DNA of 64,000 nucleotides from JAGOMX01 sp041738135 (lineage in GTDB: Bacteria > Pseudomonadota > Alphaproteobacteria > JAGOMX01). Below the pieces are notes generated by a model. It ran no database searches. It was not told where the DNA came from and was given only the letters and a program-made list of their open reading frames with translations. Location: positions 10,095 through 74,094 of the forward strand of contig JBGSQK010000071.1 in the NCBI GenBank assembly GCA_041738135.1. Reading direction: 5' to 3'. Both the position numbers and the translations under genes were made by a program. Shown piece by piece: positions 8,952-16,909 of this stretch (within the stretch, counting starts at the first letter, position 1; each line of letters begins with the position of its first letter).

Positions 8952-9605
8952 TTGGCCAGAACATTCATCGCAAGTATTATTATGGGAATAATCATTACTG
9001 TTGTTGCCATCGCCTCAGATAAAGCGCCTGACGTTAATGATCTTATGCTAACACCTCGTACTCACAGGTTGGTTGGCTTGGAGCATGAAAATGCGGAGAT
9101 GAAATCTCGCCTAGCCCAACTGGAAGGTCAATCGGACACCCCTCGTCATAACTCTGAGCTTATTACTAGCCTGAGCGTACAAGTTAAAATGCTTGAAGAA
9201 GGATTGAAAGAAATCAGTTCACGATCAGTTGATTCTCAGAAAGCCCTTGAAGAACGGATTAGCAAGTTAAAGGCTAAGTATTCAGCAGCGAAAGCAGAGA
9301 TATCAAAACTACTTTCTATCATTGATAAAGAAAGAGAATACTTTGATCAGCAATTGGCAATGAGAGATAGAGAAATTCTCGGCCTAAGAGCTATTGAAGA
9401 TAAAGATTTTAGCGAGATAAAGCTTAAGTATAGTAAGGAATTAAATTTACTAGCTGAAATGCTAACGGCTGCAAAACAAGAAGTATTTTCACTCAAAAAT
9501 GAATCAGGCGAAAAATCTGCTCGAATTGCCCATCTAGAAGAGACTTTAAAAAACGTCACGGCTGAACGAGACACTTTAATGGATGTGGCAGCGGGGACAT
9601 TTTAA
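8952..9605 (+). CDS. Exported coiled-coil protein
   Basis: The 217-residue product starts at TTG 8952, chosen because AAAGGAGC ends about nine bases upstream and no ATG fits. The N-terminus is a signal peptide or anchor (hydrophobic 5-20, cleavage near AIA-SD). Residues about 45-205 are nearly continuous heptad-like coiled coil rich in Lys, Glu and Leu. No enzyme motif is visible. It leads a run of four small exported proteins on this strand (8952-11010). Function unknown. Confidence 0.6.
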   Translation: MARTFIASIIMGIIITVVAIASDKAPDVNDLMLTPRTHRLVGLEHENAEMKSRLAQLEGQSDTPRHNSELITSLSVQVKMLEEGLKEISSRSVDSQKALEERISKLKAKYSAAKAEISKLLSIIDKEREYFDQQLAMRDREILGLRAIEDKDFSEIKLKYSKELNLLAEMLTAAKQEVFSLKNESGEKSARIAHLEETLKNVTAERDTLMDVAAGTF

Positions 9606-9711
9606 TCTCGCAATTTCATTAAATTTTAGACAAATTAGTTTTGTCTTCTTGACACACCCCCCTGTCTCATGGTTTCTATCGTGAACGCAACCACATAGGA
9701 GTTCCGAGAAT

Positions 9712-10017
9712 TTGAAGATGTCTATTGTGTTATCAATGGCCTTAACCTTATCAGGCTCATGCTTTTCCCATGCTAGCACTCCAGATGAATTGGATGAGCT
9801 CGTTAAGAAAAGGGAGCGTGTCGATTCCACAGACGATAATCTCACAACTGATTCATACCCCCAGAAATTGTATTTTGCGGGCACCGCTAACCAATTACTA
9901 CATGATTCGTACCAAAGAAAATTATTGAAGCAAGCGTCTGAAGGTGGAGTTCTAACGAACATCAAACCACCACTCAAAATTAGATTCAAGACAAACCAAT
10001 TTTTAGGAGCTGAATAA
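9712..10017 (+). CDS. Small exported protein of unknown function
   Basis: 101 residues if started at TTG 9712, which lies nine bases after AGGAG; the ATG at 9718 is also possible. A signal peptide (SIVLSMALTLSGSCFSHA) is followed by STPDELDEL. The mature part is hydrophilic with no recognisable domain. It ends two bases before the next ATG, and the next gene's AGGAG lies inside its last codons, so the two are cotranscribed. Confidence 0.5.
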   Translation: MKMSIVLSMALTLSGSCFSHASTPDELDELVKKRERVDSTDDNLTTDSYPQKLYFAGTANQLLHDSYQRKLLKQASEGGVLTNIKPPLKIRFKTNQFLGAE

Positions 10018-10018
10018 C

Positions 10019-10450
10019 ATGTTAAGCAGAATCATTCCCCTTGCCATTTGTATGGCTCTTTTAGTTTCAAACACTACTTATTCTAGCTACGAGCAGGGTG
10101 ATCACACCCGTAAACGGACAAGATCCGATGTTACCATTGAAGCATATGAGGCGCTAGAAGCTGATTATGTACTATTGAAACAACGCATCAAGAGCATGGA
10201 ACTTACAGAAGATGATTTAACGCAAACCATACGTCTTAACGATTTTATAAAAGAAGGACTGTATGTTCAGATTGCTGAGCTCAAAAAACAAAACCGAAAA
10301 TTGCTTGCAAGCGCAGAGATAAATTCAGCGCATACAGATGAAGGCGCAACACCAACAAAGCCTGCAAAAACGAAGCTAAAGCGCAGAAATGGTGTCTTAG
10401 ATCTGGGAGCCTATGTGCGCGCTCAAACGGGGGATAACCTTCGAAAATAG
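10019..10450 (+). CDS. Exported protein with short coiled coil
   Basis: 143 residues with a signal peptide (hydrophobic 5-17, cleavage near NTTYS). Residues about 42-95 form a predicted coiled coil, and the C-terminus is basic (AKTKLKRRNGVLDLGAYVRA). Spacing of one base from the upstream small exported gene indicates an operon. I do not recognise a family. Confidence 0.5.
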   Translation: MLSRIIPLAICMALLVSNTTYSSYEQGDHTRKRTRSDVTIEAYEALEADYVLLKQRIKSMELTEDDLTQTIRLNDFIKEGLYVQIAELKKQNRKLLASAEINSAHTDEGATPTKPAKTKLKRRNGVLDLGAYVRAQTGDNLRK

Positions 10451-10530
10451 CATTATTTTTCCCTTTACAATCTGAATGTTAGCGGATACCTTTTATGGTA
10501 ACGTTGAGTGTTTTATATAAGGAGATTACC

Positions 10531-11010
10531 ATGTGGAAGAAGAAAATCGCTCTAACTCTTTGCCTAGGTATATTATTTGGTGGATTTGGCTTAGCGTCCA
10601 ACGAAAATTTGGAAAGTCCACTTAAGTACCAAACTATAGTTGCATCAGACGTCAAAAATGAGTCAGACCCCACTCTTGATTTAGAATTGTTCTTAAATGA
10701 TTTATTCAGTGACCCGAGGTGCTTGGCCAAACCCTATGTATTGCATACACCTCCGAATTCGGAAACAGCTTCTCCTTTGGTGAGTCATCATCATAATTAT
10801 ACCATGAACAATGAAGGTGTTATCACGGCCATGCGTGAGAGAAGATACACCCAATCGGATCAATTGGTCGCAGAGATTTATAGCCTTGAGCACGGACCGC
10901 AACCGTTATCGAATGCTGAGAGGAAAAGGGATGAAACTTTATTCCAGATGATACCTATGGATCAGGCTACGGAAGATGCTCTTTTGCAGATATTGGGCGT
11001 GGATGAGTAG
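10531..11010 (+). CDS. Exported protein of unknown function
   Basis: I start at ATG 10531 (MWKKKIALTL), which has AAGGAG seven bases upstream, rather than the earlier in-frame ATG. The 159-residue product has a signal peptide with cleavage near GLA-SNE. The mature region is acidic, with no known motif. It is the last of four consecutive small exported proteins; the gap that follows is filled by a family B repeat. Confidence 0.55.
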   Translation: MWKKKIALTLCLGILFGGFGLASNENLESPLKYQTIVASDVKNESDPTLDLELFLNDLFSDPRCLAKPYVLHTPPNSETASPLVSHHHNYTMNNEGVITAMRERRYTQSDQLVAEIYSLEHGPQPLSNAERKRDETLFQMIPMDQATEDALLQILGVDE

Positions 11011-11044
11011 ATAAGAGTACTATGAGCAGCTAATTCTGGCATTC

Positions 11045-11167
11045 GTGTCATACCCGCGAAGGCGGGTATCCAGCACATCAAGGGAGTGAAGCGACTCAGA
11101 ATAGTCTATTATTGTAGCGGCTTTGCCGCACATCTGCGCTGGATTCCCGCCTTCGCGGGTATGACAC
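11045..11167. repeat. Palindromic repeat family B, copy 1
   Basis: Inverted arms at 11045-11074 and 11138-11167 read GTGTCATACCCGCGAAGGCG and its complement, around an interior with GTGAAGCGACTCA and ATAGTCTAT. Copies at 32949-33071 and 49066-49187 share arms and interior. It is intergenic, between an exported protein gene and a convergent DUF1284 gene. Confidence 0.85.
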
Positions 11168-11180
11168 AAATGCGTACGTC

Positions 11181-11594
11181 TTACAGACGCAACTGTTTTA
11201 ACGCTTCCAAACAGACACCCAAATCTTTCCAGGAGCAACCTTGGCAAATTTCGTGAAACTTGTCTTCGTTCACATTGGCTGCAATTCTTTTTTTGGCTTG
11301 ACCCCATGTGATGCTGTCACCTGTTTTTAGCTCTAAGGCTGAACGATGTTTACGATCGAGACTCTGAATAAATTCTTCATCGGATCCGCAGAAGGCATCT
11401 TGCTGGTGCGGACAAGCAGCACAGATAGAATCTGTGTGATCGGTGACTTCTATTACAGCCTCATCACCGCCCTCCCCTTTTAATTGATCAGAGATGGCTT
11501 GGAAGTTCTCCACAAAGCCCGGTGAATAACCTGCGCCTTGAAATCCCAGTGTGCACATAAAATGATGTGGGCGGAAAGTAAGCTTGGCTGTCAT
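11181..11594 (-). CDS. DUF1284 family protein
   Basis: 137 residues. The N-terminus FRPHHFMCTLGFQGAGYSPG and following cysteines (CAACPH, then C in AFCGSD and CQGCSWKDLGVC) match the DUF1284 pattern as I recall it, a family thought to bind a metal or iron-sulfur cluster through conserved Cys. It is cytoplasmic with no signal. It lies three bases downstream of the HlyD-like exported protein gene on the same strand, so it is probably cotranscribed. Biochemical role unknown. Confidence 0.7.
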   Translation of the reverse strand: MTAKLTFRPHHFMCTLGFQGAGYSPGFVENFQAISDQLKGEGGDEAVIEVTDHTDSICAACPHQQDAFCGSDEEFIQSLDRKHRSALELKTGDSITWGQAKKRIAANVNEDKFHEICQGCSWKDLGVCLEALKQLRL

Positions 11595-11597
11595 AAA

Positions 11598-11930
11598 TTA
11601 ATCAGCCTTAGTTAAAATGTGCTCTATCAGCTGAGAAATTTTTGGCGCTTGTGTAAAGCGTAACAGTATGGTCTGAGGAGCATTTATCACCTGCCCAGGA
11701 TGCACTAATACATTTTCCACATAACCATTTTGTTTCGAAACAACAGCAACTCTCATTTTCATGCATATCAGATCCCTAACATGATCACCTAGATTTAAGT
11801 AATCACCTCGAGTTACAGAAATATTATCAATTCGACCGCAAGGAAGAGGCGCTATTAATTCGTCTGAGGCTATGGCCTCTTGTACAAGAAAATACGTGAG
11901 GAGAATCAGTGCTAATAGTTTGTTAAACAT
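11598..11930 (-). CDS. Small exported barrel-sandwich (biotinyl/HlyD-like) protein
   Basis: 110 residues with a signal peptide (cleavage near AIA-SDE). The segments GRIDNISVTRGDYLNLGDHV and GYVENVLVHPGQVINAP resemble the two halves of a lipoyl/biotinyl-like hairpin found in membrane-fusion proteins, but the helical hairpin and C-terminal domains of true adaptors are absent. It may be a stand-alone domain. Its neighbours are DUF1284 downstream and a FliL-like gene upstream. Confidence 0.45.
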   Translation of the reverse strand: MFNKLLALILLTYFLVQEAIASDELIAPLPCGRIDNISVTRGDYLNLGDHVRDLICMKMRVAVVSKQNGYVENVLVHPGQVINAPQTILLRFTQAPKISQLIEHILTKAD

Positions 11931-11992
11931 GATCTTTTCCTTTTAGCTGTTGAAGGAACTATAGTCGACCTCCACATTAAAAGGCAATACCG

Positions 11993-12430
11993 TTATTTCT
12001 TATCCGCGTCCAATCCCTGATCTTTGGCATCATTTAGTTGAAAACTGTTGATGGTTACGAGACCGATGGTATTGTCAGGGCTGGCTTTTTGCGCAACTGA
12101 TTCAAGACGTTTTTTGATCATTTCTATATCGGGTTGTTCATCCTTACTCCATATGAGGGGGAGAATCACATAGAGCTCATGGATAATCGCATCACGTATA
12201 CGGGGGCCAAATTGTAGGAGGGTCGCTTTTTTACCCTCTTCTTTTGGTTCAATGGCCATGCTTAATGAATAGTAGGCTTGAACTTCTTCACGTAACAAAA
12301 CTGGGATAACGATGTCATTTAAGTCAAGCTTGGTTTCGGTATTTTTCTTTGCTTCACCGCCATGATCACCTGCGTGGGCAGACGGTGAAAAACATAAGGC
12401 CATAATTATCACGCAGATTTTTCTTACCAT
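11993..12430 (-). CDS. Exported FliL-like protein
   Basis: 145 residues with a signal peptide (hydrophobic 5-17, cleavage after AHA). The middle (VQAYYSLSMAIEP, then GPRIRDAIIHELYVIL) resembles the periplasmic domain of FliL, the flagellar basal-body protein, but the N-terminal membrane anchor is replaced by a cleavable signal. Its ATG overlaps the thiL stop by seven bases, so it belongs to the nusB-thiL unit. The assignment to FliL is by pattern only. Confidence 0.5.
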   Translation of the reverse strand: MVRKICVIIMALCFSPSAHAGDHGGEAKKNTETKLDLNDIVIPVLLREEVQAYYSLSMAIEPKEEGKKATLLQFGPRIRDAIIHELYVILPLIWSKDEQPDIEMIKKRLESVAQKASPDNTIGLVTINSFQLNDAKDQGLDADKK

Positions 12431-13440
12431 TGGTGTTCGTACCCTAAGTGACTTATGGGTAATTGATTACCTTGATCATCCATAAGTAAAATTCTTTTCG
12501 TATCATCAGCATCTTCAGGCTTCACACCCAGATGTCCTATACATGTTATGGGAACAGCGTATCTTTGTGCAAGATATTCTATATGATCTGCCTCGCCGGG
12601 GGACGCTGTAAATATGAGTTCATAGTCATCCCCTCCTGCACAGATGGCATCAAATATGGCGGCGTGATGGGAAGCATCGCTGGCTTTCAATAGGTTCTTG
12701 ACGGCTTTCGATAAAGGAATCCGATCGCGGCGAACATAAGCCTGCAAATCCGAGGACTCGCAGATCAGCTTTAGGTCTAGCAATAAGCCATCAGATATGT
12801 CTGTGGCGGCATGGACCACATCGCCTAGGTGCTGAGCTAACCTGTGCCGAGGATTTGGCACATGGTAACGAGAGATGAGGAAATTACGATCCACGTCAGT
12901 TAAATTCGTATATAGGCCCTGAAGACAATTAAAGCCTAAAGCCGCGTCGCCAATGGTGCCCGTCACATAAATACGATCACCTGACTGCGCGCCGCATCGG
13001 GTAATGGCAAGGCTTTCTGCCACATCACCAATGGCTGTAATGGAAATGTTTAGTGGTCCATTGGATTTATTCGTATCACCACCAATTAAGCTGACGTGAA
13101 AGTTTTGGTTATCCTCGCCTAGACTGCTGAAAAATCTACCCAGCCACTCTTGTGTAATTGAGTCCCCAAGAGTTAAGCACAACGTATATCCAATAGGATG
13201 AGCGCCCATGGCGGCTAGATCAGATAGATTAACACGCAAAGCCTTCTTAGCGATGGTTTCGGGAGGATCAGTCATGAAGAAATGGGTGTTTTCGATAATT
13301 GCATCTGTGGTCATGACCAACATCTTGCCTGCAGGAAATTCCAGGACGGCAGCATCTTCTTCACAGTTTAATTGGAGAGATTGAATTTGGGCAAGTGGCG
13401 CAATGAAGTTTTTAATAATGTCACGTTCTGAAAGCCCCAT
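12424..13440 (-). CDS. thiL: Thiamine-monophosphate kinase
   Basis: Phosphorylates thiamine monophosphate to the diphosphate cofactor, which the E1 of the 2-oxoglutarate dehydrogenase encoded in this window needs. I start at the ATG giving MGLSERDII, where family homology begins (338 residues). The frame is open further upstream into nusB, with an AGGAGG near 13472, so a slightly longer form from an ATT or TTG codon is possible. Signatures seen are MTTDAIIENTHFF (substrate and Mg binding), GGDTNKS, and TGTIGDAALG in the C-terminal half. It lies directly after nusB, as in many proteobacteria. Confidence 0.92.
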   Translation of the reverse strand: MGLSERDIIKNFIAPLAQIQSLQLNCEEDAAVLEFPAGKMLVMTTDAIIENTHFFMTDPPETIAKKALRVNLSDLAAMGAHPIGYTLCLTLGDSITQEWLGRFFSSLGEDNQNFHVSLIGGDTNKSNGPLNISITAIGDVAESLAITRCGAQSGDRIYVTGTIGDAALGFNCLQGLYTNLTDVDRNFLISRYHVPNPRHRLAQHLGDVVHAATDISDGLLLDLKLICESSDLQAYVRRDRIPLSKAVKNLLKASDASHHAAIFDAICAGGDDYELIFTASPGEADHIEYLAQRYAVPITCIGHLGVKPEDADDTKRILLMDDQGNQLPISHLGYEHQW

Positions 13441-13459
13441 GTGGGGAGGCAATGCCTTA

Positions 13460-14038
13460 TCAGTAATTAGAACCTCCTTCGTCTTCCCAATTTGATACGC
13501 CACTGGTATTATATTCCTTTGTAAAGTCTTTAACGTCAACTACGGGCACATCATTCATTTTCAAGCCCAGAGTCCGCGCCACATGATCAAGTATGCCGTT
13601 CACAAATCCCGGTTCACGCGCCGAGAAGAAATCACGGGTTACATTTACATATTCATCGATTATGACGGCGGCTGCAAGGTTTTTATCCATGAGAAACTCA
13701 CCACAGGCTGCACGCAAGATAGCGCGCAATACCGCATCTAAGCGTTCAATCTTCCAAGTGGCCGGCAAACTTTCCATTATAAAGCCATCAATTTGCACAT
13801 ATTTTTCGTAAGTCGCCTGCACGATTTCCTCGAATAATTTTCGATTCACGACCATTTCTTTTTCTTGATCAGAATGAACGTTTAATCTGTGTTCGAGGAA
13901 TTCTTTAACAACCGAATCAGCACCCCTATCGGAGAGTTCCATCTGATATAACGCTTGTACAGCAGCCAGTCTGGCTGCATGATTACCTTTACTATTCTTA
14001 ACCGATTTCACTGCTGCGTCTGTCATGATTAACACCAT
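13460..14038 (-). CDS. nusB: Transcription antitermination factor NusB
   Basis: An RNA-binding antitermination factor acting with NusE on rRNA operons. The 192-residue product shows the all-helical NusB pattern: ARLAAVQALYQMEL near the N-terminus, IERLDAVLRAILRAACGEFL in the middle, and VIIDEYVNVTRDF then PGFVNGILDHVAR. The C-terminal 30 residues are an extra acidic tail. The start may be this ATG or the ATG four codons on; neither has a strong ribosome site. It is first gene of nusB-thiL-fliL-like. Confidence 0.92.
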   Translation of the reverse strand: MVLIMTDAAVKSVKNSKGNHAARLAAVQALYQMELSDRGADSVVKEFLEHRLNVHSDQEKEMVVNRKLFEEIVQATYEKYVQIDGFIMESLPATWKIERLDAVLRAILRAACGEFLMDKNLAAAVIIDEYVNVTRDFFSAREPGFVNGILDHVARTLGLKMNDVPVVDVKDFTKEYNTSGVSNWEDEGGSNY

Positions 14039-14203
14039 ATAATAATAGTTTGAACCCGTCCCGATATAGTTATATTATATATCATTAAGATTAACAAACG
14101 GTTAAATCAGGTAAATTGAATTGAAATGAAACCTGTTAAATCCGGCTTATGCATATGTAATTTTCATTACCGCACCCCATAAGGTTCCATGAGGAGAGAC
14201 AGC

Positions 14204-14449
14204 ATGAAGAAGTTAGCCACCCTGACATTATTATTTTTGCTCAATAAGGAGATAGCTTGCTGCTCCGATCCCGATCTAGGTGAATTTAACAAATACACAT
14301 CTATCTCCAGCTTACGCATTCCGCCACTAATACCTGACAAACTCACCTCCATAAGTAACAACCTATCAGCCCTGTGGTCATTCCTGCAAGGCAACGAGGA
14401 GGATGAGTGTCTACCTATCGTAGATATTTACCTGGCAATGTTCATGTAA
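14204..14449 (+). CDS. Very small exported protein
   Basis: 81 residues from ATG 14204, chosen because GAGGAGA lies eight bases upstream. The signal peptide is KKLATLTLLFLLNKEIACC, with cleavage or lipidation around the Cys pair. The mature part is short and not recognised. It stands alone between divergent nusB and the next exported protein. The coding call rests on the ribosome site plus leader, so confidence is moderate. Confidence 0.4.
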   Translation: MKKLATLTLLFLLNKEIACCSDPDLGEFNKYTSISSLRIPPLIPDKLTSISNNLSALWSFLQGNEEDECLPIVDIYLAMFM

Positions 14450-14568
14450 GCTTATGCTTTTTTATGATTTTCGCCGTTTACTTTTAATTCGCCTTATGTA
14501 TAATTCCCGTGAAAGTCGAACAAGGAGATTCCTTGTAAGAACAAGCTTAATCTAAATGGGAGAATAAA

Positions 14569-15012
14569 ATGCACACAACAACTAAATTGCAACTTTTGGC
14601 CATTGCCGGCCTAATGGTTATTTGCCAACCAACAATTGCTGCACCTAAAGAAGCAAACAAAGGAGCAATAAATAAACATTGCCCTTCCGAAATAACAAAC
14701 AAACAAATTTCTGAATTAGCTGGCAACCAGAAGGCCACCTTCAATAATGTTGAGTTTCTAGTGGGTCCGAAGTTCGCACAATTTGCAGGCAAGCGGTATA
14801 TGGACTTACAGCAAGCGGGTAAAGCGGCAGATACAATTGCCCTAAAGAATGAAAAAGTCAAAGGCCAAAAGGCTGTTTGCGTTTATGCCTATACCTATAA
14901 AGCTGTTTCAAAGAAGCCAGAAGCTGCGGGCAAAGAAGTGGACCGCACTGGCCGCATTCGCATACACACTATGCTTGCCGGTGAAGCACCTGCTGCTGCA
15001 GAAAAAAAATAA
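14569..15012 (+). CDS. Exported protein of unknown function
   Basis: 147 residues with a signal peptide (hydrophobic 8-24, cleavage after TIA-AP). The mature part has two cysteines (KHCPSE near 38 and AVCVYAYTY near 103) that could form a disulfide, and a Lys/Ala-rich tail. GGGAG lies about seven bases before the ATG. A good terminator follows at 15042-15074, so it is monocistronic. No family recognised. Confidence 0.6.
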   Translation: MHTTTKLQLLAIAGLMVICQPTIAAPKEANKGAINKHCPSEITNKQISELAGNQKATFNNVEFLVGPKFAQFAGKRYMDLQQAGKAADTIALKNEKVKGQKAVCVYAYTYKAVSKKPEAAGKEVDRTGRIRIHTMLAGEAPAAAEKK

Positions 15013-15041
15013 AGTTTCTTTTCATTTGAAATCTTGCGTTT

Positions 15042-15074
15042 AGGTCATTTCGCTTCTGCGGAATGACCTTTTTG
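15042..15074 (+). terminator. Rho-independent terminator
   Basis: AGGTCATTTCGC pairs with GCGGAATGACCT across a short loop, followed by five T residues. It lies 30 bases after the stop of the exported protein gene. Confidence 0.75.
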
Positions 15075-15141
15075 ATTCTGGTGGATCCACTTAATGCATT
15101 GAGTTCCACCCGTAAAGCATTTATAAATATAAGGGGTAAGC

Positions 15142-15334
15142 ATTCACCAAAGGCTCGTCATCCAGAGCGCGCCTCCGCTTTGCGGAGGAAGCGAAGGATC
15201 CAGCATATGAGTGTGAGCACTTGCGAACTCCATGTTTAAATTGGATCGAGTTCGCAAGTGCTCACACTCATATGCTGGATCCCACGCTGCAACGCTACGC
15301 TTTTGCTGCTCTGGATGACGAACTTTTTGGTGAA
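15142..15334. repeat. Long palindromic repeat family C, copy 1
   Basis: A perfect 35-base inverted repeat (15196-15230 and 15248-15282, GGATCCAGCATATGAGTGTG and onward) is nested inside outer arms CGTCATCCAGAGC (15156-15168) and its complement (15308-15320). TTCACCAAA and its complement close the ends. It fills most of the 355-base gap before pntAA. Related copies are at 26505-26903 and, more distantly, 54647-54778. Confidence 0.85.
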
Positions 15335-15368
15335 CGGTTACAACAAGATCAATGATTGAGGATCGAAC

Positions 15369-16469
15369 ATGCATATCTGTGTTTTAAAGGAACGACGCGC
15401 ACATGAAGGACGTGTGGCAGCAACTCCGGAAACGGTAAAAAAGATTATCGGTATGGGCCACACGGTTACAGTGGAAACCAAGGCTGGGCTGGAATCATCT
15501 TTCGTTGACCAAGCCTATGTGGATGCAGGCGCGAAAATTGCTAAGGATATATCTGAAGCTTTGAAAGGAGCGGACGTTATTCTCAAAGTCCAACGCCCGA
15601 TGAATAAGGACGAGGCACAAGACGAGCTTACGGATATGCCCAATGGATCATGCCTGATTGCCATGCTCGACTCGCTGATCGAAACAGCACAGATTGATAT
15701 CTATAAGGCCAAAAAGATTAAGGCATTTGCCTTGGAGCGTGTGCCTCGTATTACACGCGCTCAAAGTATGGATGTGTTATCCTCCCAAAGCAACTTGGCT
15801 GGCTATCGAGCCGTTATAGAAGCCTCATACGAAATTCCACGCGCATTCCCCATGATGATGACGGCAGCAGGAACTATAGCGCCTGTCAAATTGATGGTAT
15901 TAGGCGCGGGCGTTGCAGGTTTGCAAGCCATCGCCACTGCCAGACGTTTAGGCGCTGTGGTTTCAGCCTTTGATGTGCGTAAGGCTGCTAAGGAGCAGGT
16001 GGAAAGCCTTGGCGCTAGTTTTGTGGAAGTTGAAGGCGAGGAAGATGCTGAAACTGCTGGTGGTTACGCGAAAGAAACCTCAAAAGAATACCAACAACGG
16101 CAATCTGATAAGATTCATGAAACCTTAAAAAAGGTTGATATTGCTATTACCACTGCGCTTATCCCAGGCAAACCCGCACCTAAATTAATAACGGACGCTA
16201 TGATCAAGGATATGAAACCCGGATCTGTGATCGTTGACATGGCCACTTCCGCTGGTGGCAATGTGAGCGCGAGCAAAGCTGACAAAGTGGTCACCATGAA
16301 TGACGTGAAAATAATCGGCTATTCTAACCTGGCAAGTCGTATAGCATCGGATGCTAGCGCACTTTATGCCAGAAACGTTCTCAGATTTTTTGAGTTGATC
16401 AGCGATGAAAAAGGCAATCTTAAAATTGATATGGATGACGAAATCATCAAAGCATCCTTAATCAGTTAA
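15369..16469 (+). CDS. pntAA: NAD(P) transhydrogenase subunit alpha, part 1
   Basis: The NAD(H)-binding domain I of the proton-translocating transhydrogenase, 366 residues, which couples the proton gradient to NADPH formation. The N-terminus (CVLKERRAHEGRVAATPETV) and the Rossmann motif VLGAGVAGLQAIATARRLGA (about 178-197) are typical, as is RAQSMDVLSSQSNLAGYRA (about 137-155). The alpha chain is split from its membrane part, as is usual in alphaproteobacteria. It is first gene of pntAA-pntAB-pntB. Confidence 0.95.
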   Translation: MHICVLKERRAHEGRVAATPETVKKIIGMGHTVTVETKAGLESSFVDQAYVDAGAKIAKDISEALKGADVILKVQRPMNKDEAQDELTDMPNGSCLIAMLDSLIETAQIDIYKAKKIKAFALERVPRITRAQSMDVLSSQSNLAGYRAVIEASYEIPRAFPMMMTAAGTIAPVKLMVLGAGVAGLQAIATARRLGAVVSAFDVRKAAKEQVESLGASFVEVEGEEDAETAGGYAKETSKEYQQRQSDKIHETLKKVDIAITTALIPGKPAPKLITDAMIKDMKPGSVIVDMATSAGGNVSASKADKVVTMNDVKIIGYSNLASRIASDASALYARNVLRFFELISDEKGNLKIDMDDEIIKASLIS

Positions 16470-16485
16470 CTTGAAGGAAAAGAAC

Positions 16486-16899
16486 ATGAATCTAGATTCA
16501 ATTAAAAATGCAATTAAGGGCATGGTTGAGCAAAGCGAGGCTATGCTGAAGGAAATGCAAGAAACCCAGACCATGGTTGAGCAGCTTGCCAGCACGCACG
16601 GTGAACATGTCCTGATGTCGCCATTTATGATGGGCCTGACTGTTTTTGTGCTGGCTGTCTTCGTGGGATATTATGTGGTCTGGCGGGTTACCCCTGCCCT
16701 GCACTCTCCTTTGATGGCGGTGACCAACGCTATTTCCAGCGTTATCATTGTGGGCGCTTTAATTGCTGCCGGGCTGCCACTCATGGGAACGTCTAAAATG
16801 CTTGGATTTTTTGCCGTTACGCTGGCGTCAATCAATATTTTTGGCGGATTTATGGTGACGAAACGTATGCTTGAAATGTTCAAGAAAAAAGAAAAATAA
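16486..16899 (+). CDS. pntAB: NAD(P) transhydrogenase subunit alpha, part 2
   Basis: Membrane domain IIa of the transhydrogenase, 137 residues. Start is ATG 16486, preceded by GAAGGAA; an upstream in-frame TTG lacks support. A short amphipathic N-terminus is followed by four hydrophobic segments, including FMMGLTVFVLAVFVGYYVVW and the conserved PALHSPLMAVTNAISSV loop. It lies 16 bases after pntAA and just before pntB. Confidence 0.94.
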   Translation: MNLDSIKNAIKGMVEQSEAMLKEMQETQTMVEQLASTHGEHVLMSPFMMGLTVFVLAVFVGYYVVWRVTPALHSPLMAVTNAISSVIIVGALIAAGLPLMGTSKMLGFFAVTLASINIFGGFMVTKRMLEMFKKKEK

Positions 16900-16909
16900 G
16901 GAGAATCCA

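Noticed and set aside
11020..11307. Minus-strand frame overlapping repeat B and the end of the DUF1284 gene
   Set aside because: Its sequence is translated repeat plus out-of-frame DUF1284; no ribosome site.
15144..15374. Minus-strand frame across the family C repeat
   Set aside because: Mostly translated inverted repeat, with no family similarity and no start signal.
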